Positions 36,845-46,878 of a stretch of 64,000 nucleotides of DNA are shown here, piece after piece. Under the pieces are notes generated by a model that saw nothing but the letters and a program-made list of their open reading frames with translations, was not told the DNA's origin and ran no database searches. The number at the start of each line of letters is the position of its first letter. Position 1 is the first letter of the stretch. The stretch is taken from NCBI RefSeq assembly GCF_900110265.1, contig NZ_FODB01000011.1, positions 1-64,000 of the forward strand, written 5' to 3'. The position numbers were made by a program, and so were the translations under genes. The stretch comes from Vreelandella aquamarina (lineage in GTDB: Bacteria > Pseudomonadota > Gammaproteobacteria > Pseudomonadales > Halomonadaceae).

Positions 36845-37800
36845 CGCGACTCCTCGTCAGGTTCAAACACAGACTCTTCGAATGCTGAGGCGGCATCGCC
36901 CTGCTCCTCTTCCAAACGCTCGAATGCGTCCTCTTCCCCATCGACCAGCGCCGCTTGGCGGGCACGCACATGAATGGGCGACAGCGGTGCATTTTGAACA
37001 ATCTCAATCATGGCTTCTTTGGCAAGCTCTAGAATGGCCATAAAGGTCACGACTACACCGGCACGTCCCTCTTCCAGGGTAAACAGCGCTTCAAACGGCG
37101 TATAACGGCCGCTCTCGCCATCCTGACTGAGCTGCTCCATGATTTTCAGCATGCGCTCGCGGGTGGAGAGCACTTCACGGCTGATCTGGTGGGCCTGGGC
37201 CAGCTCGGCGCGCTTGAGAATATCGGACAGTGCTCCCAGCAGCTCATCAAGCTCTACATCGGGATGGATCACCCGCGTTTCCAGCGGCGGTAAGCCCGCC
37301 TGCACGCTGAACCAGTCCCGGCCGACGCGGGGCAGCGTATCCAGCGCCTCAGCGGCCTCTTTTAGGCGCTCATACTCCTGCAGGCGGCGAATCAGCTCGG
37401 CGCGGGGATCCTCTTCCTCCTCGCCTTCCGCTTTGGGAGGGCGTGGCAGCAGCGTCCGGGATTTAATCTCCGCCAGCATGGCAGCCATTAGCAGGTACTC
37501 ACCCGCCAGCTCAATCTCCATGGCTTTCATCAGCTCCACGTATTCAATGTACTGGTGGGTGATGGTGGCCACGTTGATGGTCAGAATATCCAGGTTCTGC
37601 CGCCGAATTAAATACAGCAGCAGATCCAGCGGCCCCTCGAACGCTTCCAGGAAGACCCGGAGCGCCTCGGGGGGAATATAGAGATCTTCCGGCAGCTGCG
37701 TAATGGGCTCATCGAACAGGCGCCCAAGGGCCTCCACGGTGGGCTCCACCGCAGAGGGCATCGCGTCTTGATCCGGCACGGCGCTGGGCGTCTCGCTCAC
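36841..37800 (-). CDS. scpA: Segregation and condensation protein A
   Basis: A 319-residue kleisin. The conserved FEGPLDLLLYLIRRQNLDIL (about 54-73) and LLMAAMLAEIKSRTLLP segments are those of ScpA; the C-terminal winged helix binds SMC. It has extended acidic termini. It is first in the scpA-scpB-rluB operon. Use of ScpAB instead of MukBEF is typical of Pseudomonas and Halomonas. Confidence 0.94.
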   Translation of the reverse strand: MSETPSAVPDQDAMPSAVEPTVEALGRLFDEPITQLPEDLYIPPEALRVFLEAFEGPLDLLLYLIRRQNLDILTINVATITHQYIEYVELMKAMEIELAGEYLLMAAMLAEIKSRTLLPRPPKAEGEEEEDPRAELIRRLQEYERLKEAAEALDTLPRVGRDWFSVQAGLPPLETRVIHPDVELDELLGALSDILKRAELAQAHQISREVLSTRERMLKIMEQLSQDGESGRYTPFEALFTLEEGRAGVVVTFMAILELAKEAMIEIVQNAPLSPIHVRARQAALVDGEEDAFERLEEEQGDAASAFEESVFEPDEESR

Positions 37801-37848
37801 GCGGGTCGAGTCCTTGTCAGTTGAAAACGGCAGTGTAACAGCGCTCCA

Positions 37849-39669
37849 TCAATGCGGCATCTCGGCCGCCTCGGCGGCTTTACGATAGCGGCCCTGATAG
37901 TCGAACAGCTTGTCGCGGATTTGAAAGTGGCGGCCTACCTTTCTACCCACCACAAAGTCGGGATGGCGCAGGCGAGACTGGGCAGCCACCACGTCGTCTG
38001 GCGTTGCTGGCTGCCACGGCACGCCCGGCGCGCGCAGGTGGGCGCGCAAGAAGACCGCATAAAAGGCGCGGCTCTGGGCGGCGGTCTCCAGGGCAAACCA
38101 TTCGCTCAGGCTGGCACCGTCTTCGTCATGATAGGTCACTTTGAGACGCGGCAGGCCGCGCCCGTTGGTGGTCGCCTCCAGCTGCATGCCGCTCACCCGC
38201 AGTACTTTGGCGTCCTTGAGCCGCAGCGCCTCCTTGAGCTTGTCATCGGCATCCACCAGCAGCTTCTCGCAGCCATGGCAGCGCCGGGCAGCGATATCGT
38301 TCTCTGCCCCGCACGCATCGCAGACCTTGAAGCGAAAGCGAAAGGTGCACTGGCTACGGCGTCCGGTGTCGTCCTCCACCAGCCCCTGGCAGCGGCGGCC
38401 AAAATGCTCGATCACCAGCTCACCGTCGCGCTTGCCCCAGAACAGGTTCGCGTGACCGCAGTCCGGGCAGGGCACCTGCACCGGTTCGCTATCGCTATCC
38501 GGCTTGGGTTCGCCTACTTCCGGGGCGTAGAGATCCCACGGGTTGCCCGCATAGTCGAGAATCAAGCACTCCTCTTTACCCGGCGAGAGGCGCAGCCCGC
38601 GACCAACGATCTGCTGATACAGGCTGACCGACTCGGTGGGCCGCAGAATCGCGATCAGATCCACATGGGGGGCATCGAACCCGGTGGTTAATACCGCCAC
38701 GTTGACCAGATACTTGAGCTTGCGCGCCTTGAACGCATCGATCAGCGCGGTGCGCTCGGCGGAGACCGTCGCACCGGTGATCAGCGCGGATTGGTCGGCA
38801 GGCAGATACCCCATGATCTCTTCGGCGTGGGCGACCGTCGCGGCAAAAATCATCACCCCCTGGCAGTCGGCCGCCTGCTCGACCACTTGGGCAATGATGC
38901 CCGGCGTGGCGCGACTTCCGGCCACCACCCGATTAAGCTCTTCTTCCCGAAACAGCCCACTAGAGGAGGGAGCAAGCGCCGAGAAGTCGTACCCTTCAAT
39001 GGCCATATCCAGCCGTTTGGGTGCGGCCAAAAAGCCTTGCTTGACCATTAGGCGCAGCGGCTGCTCGAACACGCAGTCGGCAAAAAAGCTCTCTTCTGAA
39101 CCGCGCACCATCCCGTGGTGGTGGCGGTGGTAGATAAAACCCTGCCCCAAACGAAACGGGGTGGCGGTTAGGCCGAGGATTTTTAGCTGCGGGTTCTGGC
39201 TCCGCAGGTGCTCAATTACTTGGCGATAGCTGGAGTCCTCCTCCAGCGATACCCGATGGCACTCGTCGATTACCAGCAGAGTAAAGCTGGCGTCGTTGAA
39301 CTGCTCCAGGTTACGCACCACCGACTGCACCGAGCCAAACACCACTTGGCGGCTAGCCTCTTTGCGCTTTAACCCGGCGCTGAAGATATCCGCCTCCAAG
39401 CCGTAGGCTTGGTACTTGGCGTGGTTCTGCTCCACCAGCTCGCGTACGTGAGCCAACACCAGCACCCGCCCACGGGCGAGTCTCGCCAGTTCAGCGATCA
39501 CCAGCGACTTGCCGCTGCCTGTCGGCAGCACCACTACGGCGGGGGCGCTGGTGGCGCGAAAGTGGCTGACTACCCGCTTGACCGCCTCGGTTTGGTAGGG
39601 GCGCAGCGAAGGCGCTGCCCCGTTAGCCAAGAAAGGCGGCCCGGAGGCCGCCTTTTCAGGATGTGTCAT
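37849..39669 (-). CDS. radD: DEAD/DEAH-box helicase RadD (YejH)
   Basis: A 606-residue superfamily 2 ATPase nearly collinear with E. coli RadD: Walker A GSGKS (51-55), DECH box (135-138), [48 protein letters not shown] in motifs V/VI, a zinc-finger module ([26 protein letters not shown]) and a C-terminal domain. RadD takes part in recovery from DNA damage and binds RecA/SSB. It is not a restriction-enzyme subunit. Confidence 0.93.
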   Translation of the reverse strand: MTHPEKAASGPPFLANGAAPSLRPYQTEAVKRVVSHFRATSAPAVVVLPTGSGKSLVIAELARLARGRVLVLAHVRELVEQNHAKYQAYGLEADIFSAGLKRKEASRQVVFGSVQSVVRNLEQFNDASFTLLVIDECHRVSLEEDSSYRQVIEHLRSQNPQLKILGLTATPFRLGQGFIYHRHHHGMVRGSEESFFADCVFEQPLRLMVKQGFLAAPKRLDMAIEGYDFSALAPSSSGLFREEELNRVVAGSRATPGIIAQVVEQAADCQGVMIFAATVAHAEEIMGYLPADQSALITGATVSAERTALIDAFKARKLKYLVNVAVLTTGFDAPHVDLIAILRPTESVSLYQQIVGRGLRLSPGKEECLILDYAGNPWDLYAPEVGEPKPDSDSEPVQVPCPDCGHANLFWGKRDGELVIEHFGRRCQGLVEDDTGRRSQCTFRFRFKVCDACGAENDIAARRCHGCEKLLVDADDKLKEALRLKDAKVLRVSGMQLEATTNGRGLPRLKVTYHDEDGASLSEWFALETAAQSRAFYAVFLRAHLRAPGVPWQPATPDDVVAAQSRLRHPDFVVGRKVGRHFQIRDKLFDYQGRYRKAAEAAEMPH

Positions 39670-39698
39670 CCATCACCTTTCGGGTTGGTCACATGATG

Positions 39699-42600
39699 TT
39701 AGCCCAGCCATACCCGCGCATTGCGGAACAAGCGCAGCCACGCACCATCTTCGGTCCACTCCGCCGGACGCCAGGAGTTAGTGACCGCGCGGGTCACCCG
39801 CTCGGGGTGCGGCATCATGATCGTCACGCGGCCATCCGGCGTGGTCAGGCCGGTAATGCCCGACGGGGAGCCGTTGGGGTTGGCCGGGTAGCGCGTAGTG
39901 ACTTGACCGTAGTTATCGATATAGCGCAGGGCAATTTGGCTGCTCGACTGCATGCTGCGCAGGTGCGCCGTATCGCGGAACTCGGCGCGGCCTTCCCCGT
40001 GGGCCACAGCGATGGGCAGCTTGGAGCCTTCCATACCCGCCAGCAGAATCGAGGGGCTCTTCTCGACCCGAACCATGGAAACGCGGGCCTCGAACTGCTC
40101 GGACTCGTTGCGCACAAAGGCAGGCCAGTTTTCCGCACCGGGAATCAGCGTTTTGAGCTGCGAGAGCATCTGGCAGCCGTTACACACGCCCAGCGAGAAG
40201 CTGTCGTCTCGGTTGAAGAAAGCTTCAAACTGCTCGCGGGCGCGTTCATTGAATAGCACTGACTTCGCCCAGCCGCCGCCTGCTCCCAGCACGTCGCCGT
40301 AGGAGAAACCGCCACAGGCCACTAAGCCTTTGAACTCCTCCAGGGAGACACGGCCTTCCAGGATGTCGCTCATGTGCACGTCCACCGCATCGAAGCCCGC
40401 TTTGTGGAAGGCCCAGGCCATCTCTACCTGACCGTTGACGCCCTGCTCGCGCAGCACGGCCACCGCCGGCTTGGTGGTGTTGATATACGGCGCGCTGATA
40501 TCGTCGTTGATATCGAAAGTCGGTGCGGCGCTGAGGCCCGGGTCGCGAACGTCGAGCAGGTTGTCGAACTCGTTCTTCGCGCATTCCGGGTTATCCCGTA
40601 GCGCCTGCATGCGGTAGCTGGTCTCGGACCAGGTGCGTTGGGTTAGCTGACGGGTAGTCTCCAGCAGCGGCTCTTCGAACAGCGTGACACGCACTTGGTC
40701 GTCGTAACGCGGGCGAGCAATCACGCCGCAGGTTTCGATACCGGCCATGGCGAACTGCGTCAGCACCTCTTCGGTGTGCTCACGGCTTACCTGGATCACC
40801 GCCCCCAGCTCTTCAGAGAACAGCGCGTTGAAGGCTTCTACCGGCTCGTCGATCAGCCAGTCGAGCTTGATTTCGAGACCGGCGTGCGCGGCAAAAGCCA
40901 TCTCCAGCAGCGTCACCAACAGGCCACCGTCGCTGCGGTCGTGGTAAGCCAGCAGCTTACCGTCGCGGTTCAGACCTTGGATCACTTCGAAAAACGCTTT
41001 CAGATCTTCCGGGTCGTCCACATCGGGGCACTCATCGCCCACTTGGCCATAGACCTGCGCCAGCGCCGAGCCGCCAAGGCGATTCTGGCCATTACCCAGG
41101 TCGATCAAAATCAGATCAGACTCATCCTGCTCCAGGTTGATCTGCGGCGTCAGCGTCGCCAGCGCGTCGGTCACCGGTGCAAAGCCAGTCACCACCAGCG
41201 ACAGCGGCGAGGTAATGCTCTTCTCTTCGGCGTCATCGCCCTCTTGCCACGCGGTGCGCATGGACATGGAGTCCTTGCCCACCGGCACGGCAATCCCCAG
41301 CGCCGGGCACAGCTCCATGCCCACGGCATGCACGGCGTCGTACAGCGCCTGGTTTTCACCGGGGTGGTCGGCGGCGCTCATCCAGTTGGCAGAGAGTTTG
41401 ATATCCGACAGCTTGGCAATCGGCGCGGCGGCTAAGTTGGTAATTGCTTCTGCCACCGCTAAGCGCGCGCTGGCGGCGGGGTTGATGAGCGCCACCGGCG
41501 GGCGCTCGCCCATGGCCATGGCTTCACCGGCATGGGTATCGAAGCTGGCGGTGGTGACCGCTACGTCGGCCACCGGCACCTGCCAGGGGCCGACCATCTG
41601 ATCGCGAGCTACTTGGCCGGTGATGGAACGGTCGCCGATGGTGATCAGGAAGCTTTTCGAGGCCACCGTGGGCAGGCGCAGCACCCGATCCATCGCTTCG
41701 CGCAGGTCCAGGTTATCCAGCATGACGCCCGAGAGCTCAGGGGTTTGGCGCTCAAACGAACGGGTCATCTTCGGCGGCTTGCCAAACAGCACGCTCATGG
41801 GCAGATCGACCGGTTTGGTCTCGAAGTGGCCGTCGCGCACTTCCAGGTGGTGCTCCGCCTGGGCTTCGCCCACTACCGCGTAAGGGCAGCGCTCGCGCTT
41901 GCACAGCGCGTCGAAGGTATCCAAGTCTTCAGGGGCTACTGCCAGTACGTAGCGCTCCTGGGCTTCGTTACACCAGATTTCCAGCGGGCTCATGCCCGGC
42001 TCGGCATTGGGCACCGCACGCAGGTCGAACAGACCGCCACGGTTGCCGTCTTTTACCAGCTCCGGCAGGGCGTTAGACAGCCCGCCCGCGCCTACGTCGT
42101 GAATGAAGCGAATCGGGTTTTTCTCACCCAGCGCCCAGCAGCGATCGATGACTTCTTGGGCACGGCGCTCAATTTCCGGGTTTTCCCGCTGCACAGAGGC
42201 GAAGTCCAGGTCCGCGCTGGACTCACCGGAGGCCATGCTGGAGGCCGCACCACCGCCCAGGCCGATCAGCATCGCCGGGCCGCCCATGACGATCAGCTTG
42301 CCGCCGACCGGGATCTCGCCTTTTTGCACGTGTTGTGCGCGAATGTTGCCGTAGCCACCGGCAATCATGATCGGCTTGTGGTAGCCGCGACGCGCAATGC
42401 CGCCTTCGCCGAGCGCATCCTGCTCGTAGGTGCGGAAGTAGCCGGTCAGGTTGGGGCGGCCAAACTCGTTATTGAACGCGGCACCGCCAATCGGGCCGTC
42501 CAGCATGATATTGAGTGCGGACTGCATGCGCTCGGGCTTGCCGTAGTCGAAGGCTTCCCAGGGCTGAACAAATTCAGGAATGCGCAGGTTAGAGACGGTA

Positions 42601-43625
42601 AAGCCGGACAAACCTGCTTTCGGCTTGCCGCCGATGCCGGTCGCGCCTTCGTCCCGAATCTCACCGCCAGAGCCGGTGGCCGCACCGGGGAACGGCGCAA
42701 TGGCCGTGGGGTGGTTGTGGGTCTCCACCTTCATCAGAATGTGGATCGGCTCTTGATGGGCATCGTAGCTGGCACGCTCGCCCTCGGCACCGGTGAGCGG
42801 CGTGGGGAAGAAGCGTCCGCCGTGGCTGCCTTTGATCACCGCCGCGTTATCGCTGTACGCAGAGAGCACGTTATCCGGTGACGTGGCGAAGGTGTTCTTG
42901 ATCATCTTAAACAGCGAGTGGCTCTGGGCTTCGCCGTCGATGACCCAATCTGCATTGAAGATTTTGTGGCGGCAGTGCTCAGAGTTCGCCTGGGCGAACA
43001 TCATCAGCTCAACATCGCTGGGGTTGCGGCCTAGCTCGATAAAGGCGGCTACCAGGTAGTCGATCTCATCGTCTGCCAGCGCAAGGCCAAGTTCGCGGTT
43101 AGCCGTGACAAGAGCGTCGCGACCGCCTTCCAGAATATCCACGCTGCCAAGGGGCGCAGGCGAGTGGTGGGCAAACAGTTTGCCCGCCTCGGCTACGTCG
43201 GCCAGTACGTGTTCGGTCATGCGGTCATGGAGCAGCGCGCTAATCGCTTCCAGCTGTTCTGTGCTGGGTGCGCCGCGCAGCTCTACGCGGTAATCAATGC
43301 CGCGTTCAATGCGGCTGATCTGGCTAAGCCCGCAGTTGTGGGCAATGTCGGTTGCTTTAGAGGACCACGGTGACTGGGTGCCTAAACGCGGGACGACCAA
43401 AAAGCGCTGGGCGTTGTCGGGAATCTCTTGGCTGTCTCGGCTGCCGTACTCCAGCAGTTTCGCCAACCGCGCCTCGGCGGCATGATCGAGCTCTTCGTGG
43501 TGGTCAATGAAGTGGACGTAATGGGCAGACAGTGCCTCCACCTCCGGAACACGGTCACGCAACACCGTTAACAGCCGTTCATGGCGGAAGGCAGAAAGGG
43601 CGGGTGCGCCTCGCAGTTCGAGCAT
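39699..43625 (-). CDS. purL: Phosphoribosylformylglycinamidine synthase (large, single-chain)
   Basis: A 1308-residue fused enzyme (E. coli 1295) converting FGAR, glutamine and ATP to FGAM in purine synthesis. An N-terminal linker region, two AIRS-like ATP-binding halves and a C-terminal class I glutaminase domain are seen; the nucleophile is the first Cys of GVCNGCQ near residue 1150, and HPERV with the partner His near the end. It is convergent with none and divergent from mltF across 165 bp. Confidence 0.98.
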   Translation of the reverse strand: MLELRGAPALSAFRHERLLTVLRDRVPEVEALSAHYVHFIDHHEELDHAAEARLAKLLEYGSRDSQEIPDNAQRFLVVPRLGTQSPWSSKATDIAHNCGLSQISRIERGIDYRVELRGAPSTEQLEAISALLHDRMTEHVLADVAEAGKLFAHHSPAPLGSVDILEGGRDALVTANRELGLALADDEIDYLVAAFIELGRNPSDVELMMFAQANSEHCRHKIFNADWVIDGEAQSHSLFKMIKNTFATSPDNVLSAYSDNAAVIKGSHGGRFFPTPLTGAEGERASYDAHQEPIHILMKVETHNHPTAIAPFPGAATGSGGEIRDEGATGIGGKPKAGLSGFTVSNLRIPEFVQPWEAFDYGKPERMQSALNIMLDGPIGGAAFNNEFGRPNLTGYFRTYEQDALGEGGIARRGYHKPIMIAGGYGNIRAQHVQKGEIPVGGKLIVMGGPAMLIGLGGGAASSMASGESSADLDFASVQRENPEIERRAQEVIDRCWALGEKNPIRFIHDVGAGGLSNALPELVKDGNRGGLFDLRAVPNAEPGMSPLEIWCNEAQERYVLAVAPEDLDTFDALCKRERCPYAVVGEAQAEHHLEVRDGHFETKPVDLPMSVLFGKPPKMTRSFERQTPELSGVMLDNLDLREAMDRVLRLPTVASKSFLITIGDRSITGQVARDQMVGPWQVPVADVAVTTASFDTHAGEAMAMGERPPVALINPAASARLAVAEAITNLAAAPIAKLSDIKLSANWMSAADHPGENQALYDAVHAVGMELCPALGIAVPVGKDSMSMRTAWQEGDDAEEKSITSPLSLVVTGFAPVTDALATLTPQINLEQDESDLILIDLGNGQNRLGGSALAQVYGQVGDECPDVDDPEDLKAFFEVIQGLNRDGKLLAYHDRSDGGLLVTLLEMAFAAHAGLEIKLDWLIDEPVEAFNALFSEELGAVIQVSREHTEEVLTQFAMAGIETCGVIARPRYDDQVRVTLFEEPLLETTRQLTQRTWSETSYRMQALRDNPECAKNEFDNLLDVRDPGLSAAPTFDINDDISAPYINTTKPAVAVLREQGVNGQVEMAWAFHKAGFDAVDVHMSDILEGRVSLEEFKGLVACGGFSYGDVLGAGGGWAKSVLFNERAREQFEAFFNRDDSFSLGVCNGCQMLSQLKTLIPGAENWPAFVRNESEQFEARVSMVRVEKSPSILLAGMEGSKLPIAVAHGEGRAEFRDTAHLRSMQSSSQIALRYIDNYGQVTTRYPANPNGSPSGITGLTTPDGRVTIMMPHPERVTRAVTNSWRPAEWTEDGAWLRLFRNARVWLG

Positions 43626-43790
43626 ATCTGGGAGCCTCTAAAGCAGGGAGAGTTCGAGCAGGAAATCACCGGGCCGCAAAGCGGCAATCCCACTATGATA
43701 CTGGAAAGCGACGGCCACACGAAATCAACAAGGTGACAGCGTCTATCAGGCTGGGTATCGTGGCAGACTGTTCCATGTTGACAAGACATC

Positions 43791-45257
43791 ATGCCGACAT
43801 TGATTTACCAACACTTTATCGCCTATTACCGGGCGTATTTCGCGATGATCGCGACACTTTTGCTTATTTTGGTGCCGCACAGTTCGTCGGTACCAAGCGG
43901 TGAACATTTAGCGCAAATTAATGCAAAAGAGTTCATCACTATTCACACTCGCAACACACCTACCACCTATTACGAAGGCCGCCAGGGGCCGACTGGCTTT
44001 GAGTATGAGTTGATGCACCGCTTTGCGGACTACCTGGGAGTTAGCCTCAACCTGAACGCAAGCCACCACCCGGAGAGCGTGCTCCCCGCCGTGCGCGAGC
44101 AGGGCGACTTAGGTGCCGCGGCCCTCCCCCTGCTGGCGGATTCACCAGGCATTCACTACACCCGCTCCATCATTCAGATGCAGCCGCTGGTGGTGTATCG
44201 CCGCGGGCTCAACGGCATTGATGAACCGGCAGATCTTGTCGACCTGGAACTTGGCACGCTAAGCGAAGCGGGCACCAGTCAGGCACTGCTATCACTGCAG
44301 CGTGACTACCCCAGCCTTACTTGGAAAGAGTCTCACGAGCTTGAAGTGGCCGAACTACTGGCGCGGGTAGAGAGCGGCACCCTGGATGCGGCGATTATTT
44401 TTGATCATCAGTTTCGTTTGAACCGGCTGTTTTTCCCTAACGTCGAACGCGGCTTCTTTTTAGGCGAGCCGCTCTCTCTGGCCTGGGCGGTTCCTAGCGG
44501 CCGCGGACTTGGATTATTAGAAGCCGCCAATCAATTTCTCCAGGAGCTGCAAGAGAACGGCACCCTGGAGCAGTTGGTAAGTCGCTATTTTGGCCACGAT
44601 GACTATCTTGAGTACGTGGGCACTCGAACGTTTCTCGCCCACCTTGACGAACGTCTGCCCAACTACACCGAGCTATTCAAGCAAGCGGCCCGCGATACCG
44701 GCTTTGATTGGAAGCTACTGGCCGCCGTCGGGTATCAAGAGTCGCACTGGGACCCGACCGCTGTATCCCCCACCGGGGTTCGCGGCCTGATGATGCTGAC
44801 CAACCCCACGGCCAGCGAAATGGGCGTAGCCGACCGCACCGATGCTGCACAGAGTATTGATGGCGGCGCGCGCTACCTGCGCAGTATTAAAGACCGGCTT
44901 CCAGACAGCATTACCGGGGATGACCGGCTCTACATGGCCATGGCAGCCTACAATGTAGGCCTTGGCCACCTTTACGATGCGCGTAAGATTGCCGAGATGC
45001 GCGGCGGCGATCCGGATCGCTGGCAGGACGTTCGTGCGGCGCTCCCGCTCTTACAGGAACGAGAGTGGCATAGCCAAACCCGCCACGGCTATGCCCGTGG
45101 CGGCGAGCCGGTCATCTATGTGCGCAACATCCGCCGCTACTACGAGATGATTGAGTATGTGGAGCGCAGCCGACAACAGTTTTTCCAGCTAGAGCAAACG
45201 CCAGCCAGTGAAGAACCATTATTGCTGTTCGATATTATTCCGCCGGTTGAGCAGTAA
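43791..45257 (+). CDS. mltF: Membrane-bound lytic transglycosylase F
   Basis: A 488-residue envelope protein: an N-terminal hydrophobic anchor (about 12-29), a periplasmic-binding-protein-like (SBP_bac_3) regulatory domain (about 40-265) and a C-terminal SLT domain with catalytic Glu317 in GYQESHWDPTAVSP. It cleaves peptidoglycan glycan strands, leaving anhydro-muropeptides of the type AmpD handles. ATG 43791 has no good ribosome site, so the start is tentative. It lies divergent from purL, as in other gammaproteobacteria. Confidence 0.94.
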   Translation: MPTLIYQHFIAYYRAYFAMIATLLLILVPHSSSVPSGEHLAQINAKEFITIHTRNTPTTYYEGRQGPTGFEYELMHRFADYLGVSLNLNASHHPESVLPAVREQGDLGAAALPLLADSPGIHYTRSIIQMQPLVVYRRGLNGIDEPADLVDLELGTLSEAGTSQALLSLQRDYPSLTWKESHELEVAELLARVESGTLDAAIIFDHQFRLNRLFFPNVERGFFLGEPLSLAWAVPSGRGLGLLEAANQFLQELQENGTLEQLVSRYFGHDDYLEYVGTRTFLAHLDERLPNYTELFKQAARDTGFDWKLLAAVGYQESHWDPTAVSPTGVRGLMMLTNPTASEMGVADRTDAAQSIDGGARYLRSIKDRLPDSITGDDRLYMAMAAYNVGLGHLYDARKIAEMRGGDPDRWQDVRAALPLLQEREWHSQTRHGYARGGEPVIYVRNIRRYYEMIEYVERSRQQFFQLEQTPASEEPLLLFDIIPPVEQ

Positions 45258-45264
45258 TCGCGCG

Positions 45265-45720
45265 CTAACGTTTTTCAGCGAAAAACTGCTTGAGCAGCCT
45301 TTTGGCCGGCACTGCTAGCACGCCGCCCGTAATCTCTATCTGATGATTAAACCAGGGCTGAGCAAGCAGGTTGGCCTTTGACTCCACCATGCCCGTGCGT
45401 GGCTCGGGCGCGCCGTATACCAAACGGGCAATGCGCGCATGCACCATAGTGCCTGCGCACATCATGCAGGGCTCTAGCGTTACAAACAGCGTACAGCCCT
45501 CTAAACGGTAGTTGCCCAGCCGCTGCCCCGCCTCGCGTAGCGCACGCACCTCGGCGTGGCCGCTGGGGTCGCAGCTTGCCAGCGGTGCATTGTGGCCAGC
45601 ACCAATAATCTCCCCCTGGGTATCCACCACCACCGCGCCCACCGGCACTTCTCCGTTGGTAAACGCCAGGTGCGCTTGGTCCATAGCGCGGTGCATGTAA
45701 AATTCATCGCTGCGTATCAA
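45265..45720 (-). CDS. tadA: tRNA(Arg) adenosine-34 deaminase
   Basis: A 151-residue zinc deaminase making inosine at the wobble position of tRNA-Arg(ACG). The zinc ligands and proton shuttle are seen: His55 and Glu57 in GHAEVRA, Cys85 and Cys88 in PCMMC. It is convergent with mltF by 7 bp. The start codon is 21 bp from a 14-bp palindrome shared with the tesB promoter. Confidence 0.96.
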   Translation of the reverse strand: MIRSDEFYMHRAMDQAHLAFTNGEVPVGAVVVDTQGEIIGAGHNAPLASCDPSGHAEVRALREAGQRLGNYRLEGCTLFVTLEPCMMCAGTMVHARIARLVYGAPEPRTGMVESKANLLAQPWFNHQIEITGGVLAVPAKRLLKQFFAEKR

Positions 45721-45741
45721 GGCAAACTCCGCTAAGGTAGC

Positions 45742-45755
45742 AAAACGATCGTTTT
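45742..45755. promoter_or_regulatory. 14-bp palindrome AAAACGATCGTTTT between tadA and tesB
   Basis: A perfect palindrome in the divergent region, 21 bp before tadA and 73 bp before tesB. The inner 12 bp recur at 48241-48252 before maeB. The spacing AAAC-N4-GTTT is that described for the fatty-acid-responsive TetR regulator PsrA of Pseudomonas, although the outer G/C positions are missing here. Confidence 0.5.
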
Positions 45756-45828
45756 AATAGCGTGATGGCCGCACTGGGTATACTTGCAATCATCGGCGGG
45801 AAAACAGACAGCACCAAGGATACAGAGA

Positions 45829-46650
45829 ATGAACGACGCGCTGAAGTCACTGGTCAACTTGTTAGAGCTTGAAACCCTTGAAGAGACGCTATTTCGAGGC
45901 CAGAGCCAAGATTTAGGCTTTCCCCAACTGTATGGCGGCCAAGTGTTGGGCCAGGCACTGGCCGCAGCGGCGCGCACGGTGCCGGATGAACGCCGCCCGC
46001 ACTCCCAGCACGGCTATTTTTTGCGCCCAGGCGACCCGCACCGCCCGGTGGTGTATCAGGTCGATACCATTCGCGACGGCGGCAGCTTTACCACACGGCG
46101 GGTGACGGCTATTCAGAAAGGGCGACCGATCTTTTTCTGCAGCGCCTCTTTTCAGAGCGCTGAAGAGAGCATCAATCATCAGCGGGCCATGCCAGAAGTG
46201 CCCACGCCGGAAGCGCTTATAGAGAGCGGCGATGCCAAACACGCGCGCTTCCCCGGCCACCCTATCGAGTTTTTGCACTTGAAGGATAAGCCGGACAGCG
46301 CGTCACCGGCCGGTCAGTGCCTGTGGTTCCGCTTTGCAGGTGGACCGCTCCCGGATGACCCGACACTGCATCGTCATCTGCTCTCTTATGCGTCAGATTT
46401 CAACCTGCTGACCACCGGACTGATTCCTCATGGCATCAAGTACACCGACCCGAAACTGCGCATTGCCAGTCTCGACCATGCGATTTGGTTGCACGAAGAT
46501 ACGCGGCTAGATGAGTGGCTGCTGTACGCCATCGACTCCCCCTGGAGTGGTGGCGCACGGGGCTTGGCGAGGGGCCATATTTATCGCCGCGATGGGCGTT
46601 TAGTCGCCACGACGGCGCAGGAGGGGTTGGTGCGCTATCCGCAGTCTTGA
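45829..46650 (+). CDS. tesB: Acyl-CoA thioesterase II
   Basis: A 273-residue double hot-dog thioesterase (E. coli TesB 286) hydrolysing acyl-CoA to free fatty acid and CoA. Diagnostic segments: YGGQVLGQALAAA, HGYFLRPGD, RDGGSFTTRRVTA, and the C-terminal SLDHAIWLH with the catalytic Asp, followed by DSPWSGGARGLARG. ATG 45829 follows aagga. It is followed by a terminator at 46681-46703. Confidence 0.95.
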   Translation: MNDALKSLVNLLELETLEETLFRGQSQDLGFPQLYGGQVLGQALAAAARTVPDERRPHSQHGYFLRPGDPHRPVVYQVDTIRDGGSFTTRRVTAIQKGRPIFFCSASFQSAEESINHQRAMPEVPTPEALIESGDAKHARFPGHPIEFLHLKDKPDSASPAGQCLWFRFAGGPLPDDPTLHRHLLSYASDFNLLTTGLIPHGIKYTDPKLRIASLDHAIWLHEDTRLDEWLLYAIDSPWSGGARGLARGHIYRRDGRLVATTAQEGLVRYPQS

Positions 46651-46680
46651 ACCTCTGCTCTAAACACCTCTAAAAACAGC

Positions 46681-46703
46681 AACGCCCGCAGTGTGCGGGC
46701 GTT
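46681..46703. terminator. Terminator between tesB and maeB
   Basis: A perfect 10-bp stem (aacgcccgca / tgcgggcgtt) with a GTG loop. On the minus strand it is followed by gctgtttttag; on the plus strand the tail is weak. It can serve both convergent genes. Confidence 0.7.
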
Positions 46704-46730
46704 GTAAAATACCGGTCAGCACAACCCTAG

Positions 46731-46845
46731 ACGGGGGGCGCTGTAAACCCGTCCTTGGGCGCTACTTTCGCCATCTGACCGCCATGGATGGTGGAAATAC
46801 CGAAATTGCAGGGAGCATTTTTCGGCCATGGCGAAAGACCCCCGT
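46731..46845. repeat. Nested inverted-repeat element of 115 bp
   Basis: Outer arms ACGGGGG/CCCCCGT (46731-46737, 46839-46845) enclose inner arms CTTTCGCCAT/ATGGCGAAAG (46765-46774, 46828-46837) around a centre with ccgccatggatggtgg. The size and structure resemble a REP/MITE-like intergenic element. Only one copy is visible in this window, so its dispersed nature is inferred. Confidence 0.45.
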
Positions 46846-46878
46846 TACGGGCTGCCCTGACCTAAGTGGCCTTGTTAA

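Noticed and set aside
37849-39669. Possible type I/III restriction helicase (defence)
   Set aside because: The whole length, zinc module and C-terminal part match RadD; no methylase or specificity gene is near.
41532-42881. A 449-codon open frame antisense to purL
   Set aside because: It arises from the codon bias of purL on the other strand, and the translation resembles nothing functional.
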